Assembly (NCBI RefSeq): GCF_017982655.1
Contig: NZ_JABXYX010000073.1
Coordinates: 1 to 38,860 of the forward strand
Length of the DNA: 38,860 bases
Origin: Brasilonema sp. CT11
GTDB taxonomy: Bacteria > Cyanobacteriota > Cyanobacteriia > Cyanobacteriales > Nostocaceae
Direction of reading: 5' to 3'
Part shown: in pieces, positions 26,808 to 34,109 of the stretch
Position numbering within the stretch: the stretch's first letter is position 1
Layout of the letters: every line of letters begins with the position of its first letter
Notes under the pieces: generated by a model
Told to the model about the DNA's origin: nothing
Database searches by the model: none
Seen by the model: the letters and a program-made list of their open reading frames with translations, nothing else
Position numbers and translations under genes: made by a program

Positions 26808-26845
26808 TGCGATACGCACAAGCTAAAGCAAGCGGGCTTATCGCT
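26808..26845. repeat. 38-bp repeat, right copy (inverted relative to 25052-25089)
   Basis: Exact reverse complement of 25052-25089. The pair flanks the GT4 gene 25287-26405 at about 1.7 kb spacing. Confidence 0.8.
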
Positions 26846-27275
26846 TTTGCGCGCCCTATAGCCCACTGTGCAGAGCACAGGCTCCCCCAAACCGGAGATT
26901 TGGGGAGATAGTTTTCGCAAAAGTTAACCTTCTGGACACATAGGGGTAATCGCGCTCGTGAATTATTTTCTGTATGACACATCACAAATACAGAAAAAGT
27001 AAAACAAAATTTCTGTCCGTGCACTGAAATTGTGTGCTGCTTGTTGAGAAGGAATTAGCTTGGGCGGAACGCAGAACTTAAAATATCCCCACGAGTTTAT
27101 TCTTGGATCAAGTTACTTGAATGAGGACAGTTCTACAGTAGCTAACCTGCCCTAGGGAACTGTCCGTCCCTTTGCGCTTTAATCTTTGTAAAAATTGTCC
27201 TTTAGATGTATATTATTACTAGTAAAGAAAATATGCGTAAAATTACTTAACTTTAACTTTAGCTTTTTATTAACC

Positions 27276-28823
27276 GTGGAACATCTACTGGAAGCTTTAG
27301 GACAAATTTTCCAAGACAAGCCCCTTGGTTCCATTCAGCGATTTGTACTTGATCAATCATTACTAGGAAAAACTTACGGTGAAATGGCCAAAGGCTCAGG
27401 CTACGCTAGCGACTACATAAAGGAAGTTGGCTCTCAGTTGTGGCAAGACCTTTCAGAGGCACTTGGCGAAAGAGTAACCAAAAAAAATCTGCATCTAGTT
27501 TTGAGTAGATTCCAGCAAGATAACGTTGTTGTGCACAACAAGCAGCCCTTCGACTACGCTACTTCGGCTGAGTCCTTCGGACACGCTGCGCGAACGCTCA
27601 GTACAAGTCAGGGTAAACCCCAACAAGAGTTTCAAGCACATTATGATGCACAAAAAACTTCGCTAGATTTAGTTAGAGTAAGCAAGCCAGACTTTCCAGG
27701 TGCTCCTTTACCAGTGGCTTCTGCTTTCTACGTCAATCGCCCTCCGCTTGAAGAACTTGTTTGTACAGAAATCATGCAACCTGGTTGTTTGATCCGTATC
27801 AAAGCACCCAGAAAGATGGGCAAAAGTTCGCTGCTCAATAGGATGATTTTTTACGCTAAAAAACAGGATTATAAAACTGTTTATTTAGACTTTCAGGAAG
27901 CTGATGAAGGCGTTTTTGCATCGATAGAGAAGTTTTTGCGTTGGTTCTGTATTAATGTCAGTAGGCAGTTGAACCTGCCCCCCAATCTGGATGATTTTTG
28001 GGATGCAGAGATGGGCAGCAAGGTAAGCTGCAAAATCTATTTTGAGGGGTATGTGCTGCAATGTATTGAGAATAGTGCAGTAGTCTTGGCTTTAAATGAA
28101 GTCAATCGGGTTTTTGAACACCCCAATATTGCTCAAGACTTTTTGCCAATGTTGCGATTTTGGCATGAGGTGGCAAAACAAGATAGCATCTGGCAAAAAT
28201 TGCGTTTAGTGGTGGTTCATAGCACAGAAATCTATATCCCGCTTAAGCTTAACCAATCTCCTTTCAATGTTGGGTTGACAGTCTCCCTACCACCATTTAC
28301 TCTCAAGCAAGTACAGAATTTGGCACAATGCTATGGAATAGATTGGGCAGCAAACCAGCAAGGGGCACAACGCCTGACACCGTTACAAACAATGATGGGA
28401 GGGCATCCCTATCTAGTGAGTCTTGGGCTTTATCATATATCTCAAGAGGACGTGACGCTAGAGGAGTTATTACAAACAGCTCACACACTCGGTGGAATTT
28501 ATAGTCAACATCTCAGAGAACTCTTAGCCCTACTGCAAGCTGATCCACAACTAATATCAGCTATGCAAGAGGTTGTGATGGGTAATGAGACAGTGCAGTT
28601 CGATGCGATCGCTGCTTACAAACTAGAAAGCATGGGTTTGGTTCAACTAGACGACAATCAAGCAAAACCAAGTTGCGAGTTGTATCGCCTTTTCTTTAGC
28701 CAACAGCTTGGAAAGCAAAATTGTACTAGAAATTATTTTAAGTCGTTAAAGGAAGAACAACGAGAATCCAACTACACAAGTCAGACTGATGCCCTAAATC
28801 AATTCCTGCTATTCAAAACCTAG
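27276..28823 (+). CDS. AAA-like ATPase with vWA-MoxR-associated N-terminal domain and altered Walker B
   Basis: 515 residues from GTG 27276; the frame extends upstream to TTG 27195, but family members begin at the equivalent of VEHLLEALGQIF. Residues ~1-80 match the vWA-MoxR-associated protein N-terminal domain (GKTYGEMAKGSGYASDYIKEVGSQLW, SEALGERVTKKN), a helix-turn-helix-like module in cyanobacterial effector proteins. After a linker interrupted by a repeat-derived peptide comes an AAA-like domain (PF14516-type): FYVNRPPLEE, IKAPRKMGKSSLLNRM (Walker A, Lys183), LNEVNRVFEHP (Walker B region) and FNVGLTVSLPPFT. The usual L-D-E-V-D is L-N-E-V-N here (Asn274, Glu275, Asn277), so the metal-binding Asp is lost while the catalytic Glu stays. 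Nucleotide binding may persist with little hydrolysis. No effector domain follows. The role could be signalling or conflict; it is unproven. Confidence 0.82.
   Translation: MEHLLEALGQIFQDKPLGSIQRFVLDQSLLGKTYGEMAKGSGYASDYIKEVGSQLWQDLSEALGERVTKKNLHLVLSRFQQDNVVVHNKQPFDYATSAESFGHAARTLSTSQGKPQQEFQAHYDAQKTSLDLVRVSKPDFPGAPLPVASAFYVNRPPLEELVCTEIMQPGCLIRIKAPRKMGKSSLLNRMIFYAKKQDYKTVYLDFQEADEGVFASIEKFLRWFCINVSRQLNLPPNLDDFWDAEMGSKVSCKIYFEGYVLQCIENSAVVLALNEVNRVFEHPNIAQDFLPMLRFWHEVAKQDSIWQKLRLVVVHSTEIYIPLKLNQSPFNVGLTVSLPPFTLKQVQNLAQCYGIDWAANQQGAQRLTPLQTMMGGHPYLVSLGLYHISQEDVTLEELLQTAHTLGGIYSQHLRELLALLQADPQLISAMQEVVMGNETVQFDAIAAYKLESMGLVQLDDNQAKPSCELYRLFFSQQLGKQNCTRNYFKSLKEEQRESNYTSQTDALNQFLLFKT
27550..27603. 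repeat. GC-rich dispersed repeat inserted in frame in the AAA-like gene
   Basis: The stretch GACTACGCTACTTCGGC to CGCTGCGCGAACGCTCAG has the composition and palindromic pieces (CTGAG...CTCAG, TCCTTCGGA) of cyanobacterial intergenic repeats, unlike the surrounding AT-rich codons. It encodes a low-complexity linker (YATSAESFGHAARTLST) between the N-terminal and ATPase domains without breaking the frame. Borders are approximate. Confidence 0.55.
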
Positions 28824-28905
28824 ACAACTTATAATAGAGGTTTGAATTGACACTTTCAAGCAGCATGGGAGCGGTTATCCTTACGTAAATTCAGGCGCAA
28901 GAGTT

Positions 28906-29103
28906 CTAAAAATGACGATTGACAGGAACCTCCGCTTGCTGCGCCATATTTACTGATTTTCTTCGTGCTTCTACAACTTGATCTATTTCACGGGCTAGGC
29001 TTGGTTGACGTTCTATGATCGTATCGACAACATCTGAATGGATGACAAGAACTTCCAAATCCTTAATAGCAGTCACTGATACTGGATTCGTAGTTTTGAT
29101 CAT
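28906..29103 (-). pseudogene. C-terminal remnant of a cyclic-nucleotide-binding-domain protein
   Basis: 65 residues. SVTAIKDLEVLVIHSDVVDTIIERQPSLAREIDQVVEARR resembles the last beta-strand and C-helix of a cNMP-binding domain (pattern A-T-V-x-A-x-x-D-x-E-V-L-x-I ... P-x-L-A). It is like the tails of cyanobacterial MscS-type channels or Crp-like proteins. The upstream two thirds of such a domain, including the phosphate-binding cassette, is absent; the DCC gene lies there instead, 13 bp away on the same strand. It is therefore probably a relic of a larger gene, possibly still translated after the DCC gene. Identification is by pattern memory. Confidence 0.5.
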
Positions 29104-29116
29104 TCATCATTTCTAA

Positions 29117-29518
29117 CTACTTGCAGCCCCCATCAACGCAATAGGCTGATTTATAAGTACTAGAACGCTTGCCAAAGATGGTGTAACGGTTATCCCGGAT
29201 TTGTTCGTAAAAGCGATCGCCCACCGATTTTACTCCTGGTAAAGCGCGATATGCATCTACAAATACACTACCATTAGGCAACAATTGCCCAATCTCCTCA
29301 GCTGCTGCACTGCCTTGCCACCGTCTTTCTGGAGCATCTGCATCTATAAGAATCATACCCAACTCACAATCTTGGGGTGTAATTCCCCACTGTTGTACAG
29401 TTGACTCGTCTTGCATAGGAACATAGCGAAAAAGTTGTCCCTTATCAAGAGTCTCCAGCATTTGCACTCCTGTGACACAAAGATTGCAATTCCCATCGTA
29501 GATAACTATGTAACTCAT
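29117..29518 (-). CDS. DCC-family (DUF393) thiol-disulfide oxidoreductase
   Basis: 133 residues, ATG at 29518. The N-terminal YIVIYDGNCNLCVTGVQML has the defining YDG-x-C-x-x-C motif (Cys11, Cys14) of the thioredoxin-like DCC family. FRYVPMQDESTVQQWGI and GMILIDADAPERRWQGSAAAEEIGQLL follow, then YEQIRDNRYTIFGKR near the end, as in typical members of about 130 residues. Extra cysteines lie in the C-terminal CVDGGCK. It is a soluble cytoplasmic protein presumed to reduce or exchange disulfides; the partner is unknown. It is divergent from the AraC gene, with 154 bp between the two starts that may hold both promoters. Confidence 0.9.
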   Translation of the reverse strand: MSYIVIYDGNCNLCVTGVQMLETLDKGQLFRYVPMQDESTVQQWGITPQDCELGMILIDADAPERRWQGSAAAEEIGQLLPNGSVFVDAYRALPGVKSVGDRFYEQIRDNRYTIFGKRSSTYKSAYCVDGGCK

Positions 29519-29672
29519 ACAAGTCGCAGATTATGTTTGAGCGCTAGATGTTTTAGTTAGTGTGTTAACATTTATAGCATTAAACTTTTGCTTTTGAAGA
29601 CAGCATCCAAGCTGTATAAGAAAGCAAGCATACAGGCGTACCTTTAAAGCAATTGTTTATGGGGTGAAAGCG

Positions 29673-30578
29673 ATGCCAACAGAGGAAATCATAAGTGTTG
29701 ATTTTACTCAGGAAGATGCATATACGCAAATCCTTCCGCGATCGCCCTTAATGAGCAGTTACCATGCTAAGTGGGATCACATTCGCCTAGATCATCATCA
29801 ACAGCCTGCTTACGAGACACCAGAACATAGTCCTCAACAGCACGTCATTAGTATAAGTCTGACAAAAGAACCTATCTATGTACAACGCGTGTTGAACGGA
29901 CACGTTCATCATGAGTGTATTAAATATGGCGACGTTGTCGTCATTCCAGCAAGTAGCTATCACAAATTAAGTTGGGAAATAGAAGCTGAATTTTTAGTTC
30001 TTAGTTTAGAAAAAGCTTTATTTGCTCGCGCTGGTTGTGATTTGATAGATATGCAATCGATAGACATTATACCACATCTTGCTGATTCAGATCCGTTGAT
30101 TCAACAAATTGGACTAGCACTACAATCAGAACTGGAATCAGATGGTATGGGTTGTCGTATTTATATAGAATCTTTAGCAACAACTCTATCAATTCATTTA
30201 ATCAAAAACTATTCTGTATCTTCTCCAAAGGTTACTAAACATCCAGAAGGACTTTCGCGTTTAAAGTTGCAACAAGCTATTGAATATATCAATCAAAACT
30301 TAGAAAAAGATTTAGGCTTAGCTGAGATGGCGACAGTAGTAGGGATTAGTATGTATCATTTCTCGCGTATGTTTAAACAATCCACTGGTTTTTCGCCGCA
30401 CCAATACGTTATGAATTGCAGAATAGAGAGAGCGAAAAAGTTATTAAGTAAAACAGAACAAGCCATACATCAAATCTACCAGCAAGTAGGTTTTCAGAGT
30501 CAAAGCCATTTTACAAACGTCTTTCGCAAATTTATAGGTACAACACCATTAGCGTATAGAAAACAAGTAAAAATTTAG
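29673..30578 (+). CDS. AraC-family transcriptional regulator
   Basis: 301 residues from ATG 29673; an in-frame GTG nine bases upstream (29664) is an alternative. The N-terminal cupin-like part (~1-160: HVISISLTKEPIYVQR, GDVVVIPASSYHKLSWE) resembles effector-binding domains of AraC proteins. The C-terminal ~100 residues carry two helix-turn-helix motifs: DLGLAEMATVVGISMYHFSRMFK and AIHQIYQQVGFQSQSHFTNVFRKFIGTTPLAYRK, the latter being the family signature. It binds DNA in the cytoplasm and probably responds to a small molecule. Divergent from the DCC gene and upstream of dps, pirin and an SDR, it may control a redox/stress response; the targets are inferred only. Confidence 0.93.
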   Translation: MPTEEIISVDFTQEDAYTQILPRSPLMSSYHAKWDHIRLDHHQQPAYETPEHSPQQHVISISLTKEPIYVQRVLNGHVHHECIKYGDVVVIPASSYHKLSWEIEAEFLVLSLEKALFARAGCDLIDMQSIDIIPHLADSDPLIQQIGLALQSELESDGMGCRIYIESLATTLSIHLIKNYSVSSPKVTKHPEGLSRLKLQQAIEYINQNLEKDLGLAEMATVVGISMYHFSRMFKQSTGFSPHQYVMNCRIERAKKLLSKTEQAIHQIYQQVGFQSQSHFTNVFRKFIGTTPLAYRKQVKI

Positions 30579-30934
30579 CTTTATGATATAGGCGCGTAGC
30601 TGGAGAAGAGCGATCCCTCTTCTTGTGATAGTTTATGCAAAAACAGAAAAGACAGCAACACCACCAGAGCATCTGCAACGCTTAAACGAAGTCAGTCAAA
30701 TTGAGCTAGGGTTTTCTCACGACTTTTTGCAAAATGACACCAATCGACTTCGCCTCTTTGGAGGAACATTCAGTGCTATAGATAACCATCGCGATTAATA
30801 ATACAGGCAAAAGTAAATAATTAACAAAAATTATAACTTTTTCCGTGAAAATTCCATCTGTCGGTAGAGGGTTTTCCAGAGCATAGTAGTGTTTGTAGAC
30901 TTGTTTTGTCGTACGAATGAGAGAGGCACAAACC
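30579..30934. other. Gap before dps with a possible small gene remnant
   Basis: A frame from GTG 30625 to TAA 30798 (57 residues; includes ATPPEHLQRLNEVSQIELG and FLQNDTNRLRLFGG) looks more protein-like than chance. It has no family I recognise and no upstream ribosome site, and may be a remnant. The rest (30800-30934) is AT-rich leader of dps with GAGAGG at 30921-30926. Confidence 0.25.
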
Positions 30935-31507
30935 ATGAGCGACAAAAACCTATCAACACGTCTATATCCAACTCGCATTGACATTCCTGCTGAGGCGCGT
31001 AAGCAAATTGTTGGGATTCTCAACCAAACTTTAGCAGCGAGTTTGGATCTGAAAACCCAAGTCAAACAAGCGCACTGGAACGTCAAAGGCACAGACTTTT
31101 ACCAGTTGCATGAAATGTTTGATGAGATGGCAGGCGAGTTGGAAGAGTACATTGATATGTTAGCCGAACGCATCACCGCCTTGGGTGGTTATGCTTGTGG
31201 CACAGTTCGTATGTCTGCTGCGGCTTCAATACTGCCAGAATATCCTACTGATATTTTAATGGGCATGGAGCATGTCACAGCTTTGGCCGATCGCTTTGCA
31301 CCCTATGCTAAGCACGTTAGAGAAGCAATTCACAAAACCGATGATCTAGGTGATCTCGATACTGCTGACTTGTACACCGAAGTATCTCGCACAATTGACA
31401 AGCGACTGTGGTTCCTAGAAGCGCATCTGCAAGCCGCTGTCACCCAAAATGGAAATAGTACTGTAGGCACTGTTAAAACTGAAGAGCAAGCTGCTGCTGT
31501 TAACTAG
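30935..31507 (+). CDS. dps: Dps-family DNA-protecting ferritin-like protein
   Basis: 190 residues from ATG 30935, chosen because GAGAGG (30921-30926) lies 8 bases upstream; an ATG at 30917 would overlap that site. A four-helix ferritin-like fold is indicated by ILNQTLAASLDLKTQVKQAHWNVKG, FYQLHEMFDEMAGELEEYIDMLAERI and the late helix IDKRLWFLEAHLQA. The intersubunit ferroxidase ligands of Dps are all present: His47, His59, Asp63, Asp74 and Glu78, with spacing exactly as in characterised Dps proteins. It forms a 12-mer that oxidises Fe(II) with peroxide and stores iron, protecting DNA. The C-terminal tail (~165-190) is Glu/Ala/Thr-rich and not Lys-rich, so DNA binding may be weak. A hairpin at 31554-31584 may end the transcript. 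Confidence 0.95.
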   Translation: MSDKNLSTRLYPTRIDIPAEARKQIVGILNQTLAASLDLKTQVKQAHWNVKGTDFYQLHEMFDEMAGELEEYIDMLAERITALGGYACGTVRMSAAASILPEYPTDILMGMEHVTALADRFAPYAKHVREAIHKTDDLGDLDTADLYTEVSRTIDKRLWFLEAHLQAAVTQNGNSTVGTVKTEEQAAAVN

Positions 31508-31553
31508 AATTTTTATGACAATGGTTAATCGCTATTGATTAGTCCCTATTTTG

Positions 31554-31584
31554 TAAGCTGGGTTTAGCTGTTCACCCCAGCTTA
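31554..31584 (+). terminator. Hairpin downstream of dps
   Basis: TAAGCTGGG (31554-31562) pairs with CCCAGCTTA (31576-31584), 9 bp around a 13-nt loop, 46 bp after the stop. The following T-run is poor (TCTGTT), so termination strength is uncertain. Confidence 0.5.
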
Positions 31585-31623
31585 TCTGTTAGGATACGCT
31601 TCGCTCAATCCAACCTGTAGATA

Positions 31624-31761
31624 TAAGTAGGTCGGCGTAAATAATTCTTGTTGGAATAAAGCAGGGAGCAGGGAGTAGGGAGCAGGGAGTAGGGAGAGAA
31701 AGAGTTTGAGCCTTATTTACTTTTCTTCACACAGTTTGATTTTTTTGCACCGACTTACTTA
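31624..31761. mobile_element. 138-bp MITE-like element
   Basis: TAAGTAGGTCGGCGTAAA (31624-31641) and the reverse complement of 31744-31761 match at 15 of 18 positions. There is no coding capacity; the interior holds a heptamer tandem array. A related end-like motif TAAGTAGGTAGGCAC occurs at ~26503. No clean target duplication could be identified. Confidence 0.5.
31661..31695. repeat. Five tandem G[CT]AGGGA heptamers (STRR type)
   Basis: Units GCAGGGA, GCAGGGA, GTAGGGA, GCAGGGA, GTAGGGA run without gaps for 35 bp. Short tandem heptamer repeats of this kind are characteristic of heterocystous cyanobacterial genomes. Confidence 0.9.
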
Positions 31762-32033
31762 GATCACGGTTAAGTCAAAAGAAAATTATTTAGCAGTATC
31801 TTTTTGGTAAGTACGGCACTTTTCAGTGCGTACTTTTCATTTTATCTGTACATATTTTAAAATTGATATAGTTGAAAACTAGATGCAACAAAGTAACTTT
31901 CAATAAAAATCATTCTTACCACTAAAAGACACTTTGTTCTTGCTGGCTATTGGAACCATGATTTTTAACTGGTAGCCAACAAAGATGGTTGATGTTTTTA
32001 CTGCACTAAACTATCAAAATGGAGATAAAACTT

Positions 32034-32750
32034 ATGGCTCCCAAGACTAAAAGTCACCTCATTCATGATAGAAATGCACGCGGTCAAACCAAAATAGGTT
32101 GGCTCGATAGTTACCACACATTTTCATTTGGTAATTTTTACGATCCAAATCGTATGGGATTTCGTTCTCTACGAGTTATTAACGATGACCGCGTTGTTCC
32201 CGGTGCTGGTTTTGGAACACATGGACACCGCGATATGGAAATCCTCACCTATGTTCTAGAAGGAGCAGTAGAACATAAAGACAGCTTGGGAACTGGCTCA
32301 GTCATACGCCCAGGTGAAGCGCAAATTATGAGCGCTGGCACTGGTATTATGCACAGCGAATATAACCCTTCTGAAACTGAGCCACTCCACCTTCTGCAAA
32401 TTTGGATTCTTCCTGACAAACAAGGACTGCAACCCAGGTATGATCAAAAAACGTTTCCCATTGAAGAAAAACGTGGAAAACTACGTTTAATTGGTGCAAA
32501 AGATGGACGTGATGGCGCTATCATCATTAATCAAGATGTTGACCTATACACATCTATTTTGGAATCTGGTGATGTTATCAACTATTACCTGAAACCGAAT
32601 CGTTATGCCTGGTTGCAAATAGCTCAAGGTATCGCCACCTTAAATGGAGAGGAACTTAGAGCAGGTGATGGCGTGCAAATGAATGGCGAAGAACAACTTG
32701 AAATCAGCACCAACATCGGTGCAGAAATCTTGCTTTTCGATTTGGCGTGA
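32034..32750 (+). CDS. Pirin-family (YhhW-like) bicupin protein
   Basis: 238 residues from ATG 32034: GGAG at 32021-32024 is well placed for this start, whereas an upstream in-frame ATG (32019) overlaps that site. The N-terminal cupin has DPNRMGFRSLRVINDD, GFGTHGHRDMEILTYVLEGAVEHKDS and IMSAGTGIMHSEYN, giving the His-x-His...His-x-Glu metal site of pirins. LLQIWILPD and PRYDQKTF are standard for YhhW-type members. The C-terminal cupin closes with GDGVQMNGEEQLEIS. Some relatives have quercetin 2,3-dioxygenase activity or act as redox-sensitive regulators; the native substrate is unknown. Cytoplasmic. It is followed by a strong hairpin and then an SDR gene. Confidence 0.93.
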   Translation: MAPKTKSHLIHDRNARGQTKIGWLDSYHTFSFGNFYDPNRMGFRSLRVINDDRVVPGAGFGTHGHRDMEILTYVLEGAVEHKDSLGTGSVIRPGEAQIMSAGTGIMHSEYNPSETEPLHLLQIWILPDKQGLQPRYDQKTFPIEEKRGKLRLIGAKDGRDGAIIINQDVDLYTSILESGDVINYYLKPNRYAWLQIAQGIATLNGEELRAGDGVQMNGEEQLEISTNIGAEILLFDLA

Positions 32751-32831
32751 GAGCTACCTGGCTGGAAAAATCAAAATTTTTCTTCAGTGCTAGATCATTC
32801 TCTATAATTTTCTAAGGACATAGAAGATTCC

Positions 32832-32866
32832 AATCTTGCTCCTAGGTTTAACCTAGGAGCAAGATT
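32832..32866. terminator. Perfect 16-bp hairpin between pirin and SDR genes
   Basis: 32832-32847 pairs perfectly with 32851-32866 (core CTTGCTCCTAGGT) around a TTA loop. No T-run follows, so it may be a processing or attenuation structure, or a bidirectional terminator aided by nearby U-rich sequence. Confidence 0.55.
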
Positions 32867-32901
32867 AATGTTTAGTAAAAGTTAAGTAAAGGAAAGAATT
32901 T

Positions 32902-33642
32902 ATGGCACCTCTTTCAGAGAAAATAGCAATCGTTACAGGATCATCACGGGGAATTGGACGTGCGATCGCACTCAAATTAGCTGGTAACGGTGCATCAGTT
33001 GTGGTGAACTATGCAGGTAATCCAAACAAAGCAGAGGAAGTTGTTGCAGAAATTGAAAATCTTGGAGTAAAAGCAATTGCACTTAAAGCTGATGTGAGCA
33101 AAGTTACTGATATCCAGCGACTTTTTGAGCAGACGATTGAACATTTTGGCAAAATCGATATTTTAGTCAACAACGCTGGTATTGCCTTGTATAAGCTACT
33201 TGTTGATGTAACAGAAGAAGACTTCGACAAGATTTTTGCCATTAATGTCAAAGGCACTTATTTTGCTTGTCAACAAGCTGCACAGCACATGGCAGACGGT
33301 GGACGCATTATCAATATTTCTTCATCAACGACGGTTATGATGATGCCAACTTATAGTGCGTATGTGGGAACCAAAGGTGCTGTTGAACAAATCACAAGAA
33401 TCGTGGCAAAAGAGTTGGGAGGACGAGGTATCACAGTTAATGTAATCTCTCCTGGTCCAACTAATACAGAACTGTTCACAGAAGGTAAAACAGAAGAACA
33501 AATAAATCGTATTTCTCAAATGGCAGCTTTGGGAGGATTGGGACAAGTGCAAGACATCGCCGATGTAGTGGCGTTTGTTGCTAGCGATGAAGCACGGTGG
33601 ATAACTGGGCAAAATATTCGTGTTAACGGCGGTGCAGCTTAA
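32902..33642 (+). CDS. Classical SDR oxidoreductase (FabG-like)
   Basis: 246 residues, ATG preceded by AAAGGAAAG about 8 bases upstream. It is a full classical short-chain dehydrogenase: TGSSRGIGR (12-20) cofactor loop, Asp64 in ADVS, NNAG (90-93), catalytic Ser141, Tyr154 and Lys158 (YVGTK), ISPGPTNTELF after the active site, and a C-terminal ITGQNIRVNGG. The Arg16 in the glycine loop favours NADP(H). Annotated relatives are called 3-oxoacyl-ACP reductase or glucose dehydrogenase, but the substrate is not determined by these motifs. It sits downstream of pirin on the same strand, separated by the hairpin, and may belong to an oxidative-stress group. Confidence 0.93.
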   Translation: MAPLSEKIAIVTGSSRGIGRAIALKLAGNGASVVVNYAGNPNKAEEVVAEIENLGVKAIALKADVSKVTDIQRLFEQTIEHFGKIDILVNNAGIALYKLLVDVTEEDFDKIFAINVKGTYFACQQAAQHMADGGRIINISSSTTVMMMPTYSAYVGTKGAVEQITRIVAKELGGRGITVNVISPGPTNTELFTEGKTEEQINRISQMAALGGLGQVQDIADVVAFVASDEARWITGQNIRVNGGAA

Positions 33643-33659
33643 GATAGCAGGCAAGAACA

Positions 33660-34090
33660 AGATTAACAATTGTCTTGAGTAGCGCTTGTGAATCTGCCTG
33701 TGAGGGGAAGCTATGCCGCTTCAAAAGCCGCTAATCTATGAATGAGTCGTGGGGTAAACGCTCAAAGGTTGCGGCGCAGGGGACTGTAGTCGTTGCCGTG
33801 ATGCCAAGAACCGTTGACGGCAACTTCAGTAAGGATTACGATAAACCGAAGACAAATCCGGCTGAAGTTAGAACGGCGGCGTTACAGGCGGTGCAGATCG
33901 TAAGTTGAGTGATGTATGTCTCGGAAAGAAAGCACAACATACAATTGCTTAACTGGACACGAACCTCAAGGCAAGAGAAAAGCAAGTTCCTCGAATCCTA
34001 CCTACTTTCGCAAAAAAATGATCGCGGTACTGGGGCGATAGCACTGCCTCAAAGCCTCCGGTTGAAAATCCCAAACTCAAGCAACTGAAT
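33660..34090 (+). ncRNA. Structured non-coding stretch, possibly truncated group II intron domain I
   Basis: About 430 bp with balanced composition, many short helices (for example GCCGTTGACGGC near 33800-33840) and no coding frame, unlike the AT-rich spacers elsewhere. Segments such as GTGAGGGGAAGCTATGCCG, AAAAGCCGCTAATCTATGAA and TGATGCCAAGAACCGTTGACGG resemble, from memory, the 5' domain I of cyanobacterial group II introns, as does the GAACGGAC/GGACACGAAC-like segment near 33953. No domain V hairpin, 5' GTGYG boundary or reverse transcriptase is present, so at most it is a remnant. The assignment is tentative. Confidence 0.3.
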
Positions 34091-34109
34091 TTTAAGGAGA
34101 TCGACAGTT

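Larger units (their letters stand above)
26406..27275. other. Repeat-rich gene-free spacer before the AAA-like gene
   Basis: Contains a TAAGTAGGTAGGCAC motif (~26503) resembling the MITE end at 31744-31761, a 33-bp imperfect direct repeat (26690-26722 and 26762-26794), the right copy of the 38-bp inverted repeat, and a hairpin-forming pair GGACAGTTC (27125-27133)/GAACTGTCC (27157-27165) about 110 bp upstream of the AAA-like gene. Small frames are repeat translations (the same peptide arises from both 38-bp copies) and are not called. Confidence 0.45.
31508..32033. other. Spacer between dps and pirin genes
   Basis: Holds the dps hairpin, a MITE-like element (31624-31761) that contains a heptamer tandem repeat, and an AT-rich leader of the pirin gene. 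No gene was seen. Confidence 0.5.

Noticed and set aside
26447-26920. 157-residue minus-strand open frame
   Set aside because: Built from the direct repeat (KKTSH twice) and the 38-bp repeat; no domain.
30706-31092. 128-residue minus-strand frame overlapping dps
   Set aside because: Antisense to the strongly supported Dps coding region; no recognisable domain.
31661-31695. CRISPR-like array
   Set aside because: Units are 7 bp and contiguous with no spacers; an STRR tandem repeat.
33660-34090. Retron or complete group II intron
   Set aside because: No reverse transcriptase frame and no domain V hairpin visible.
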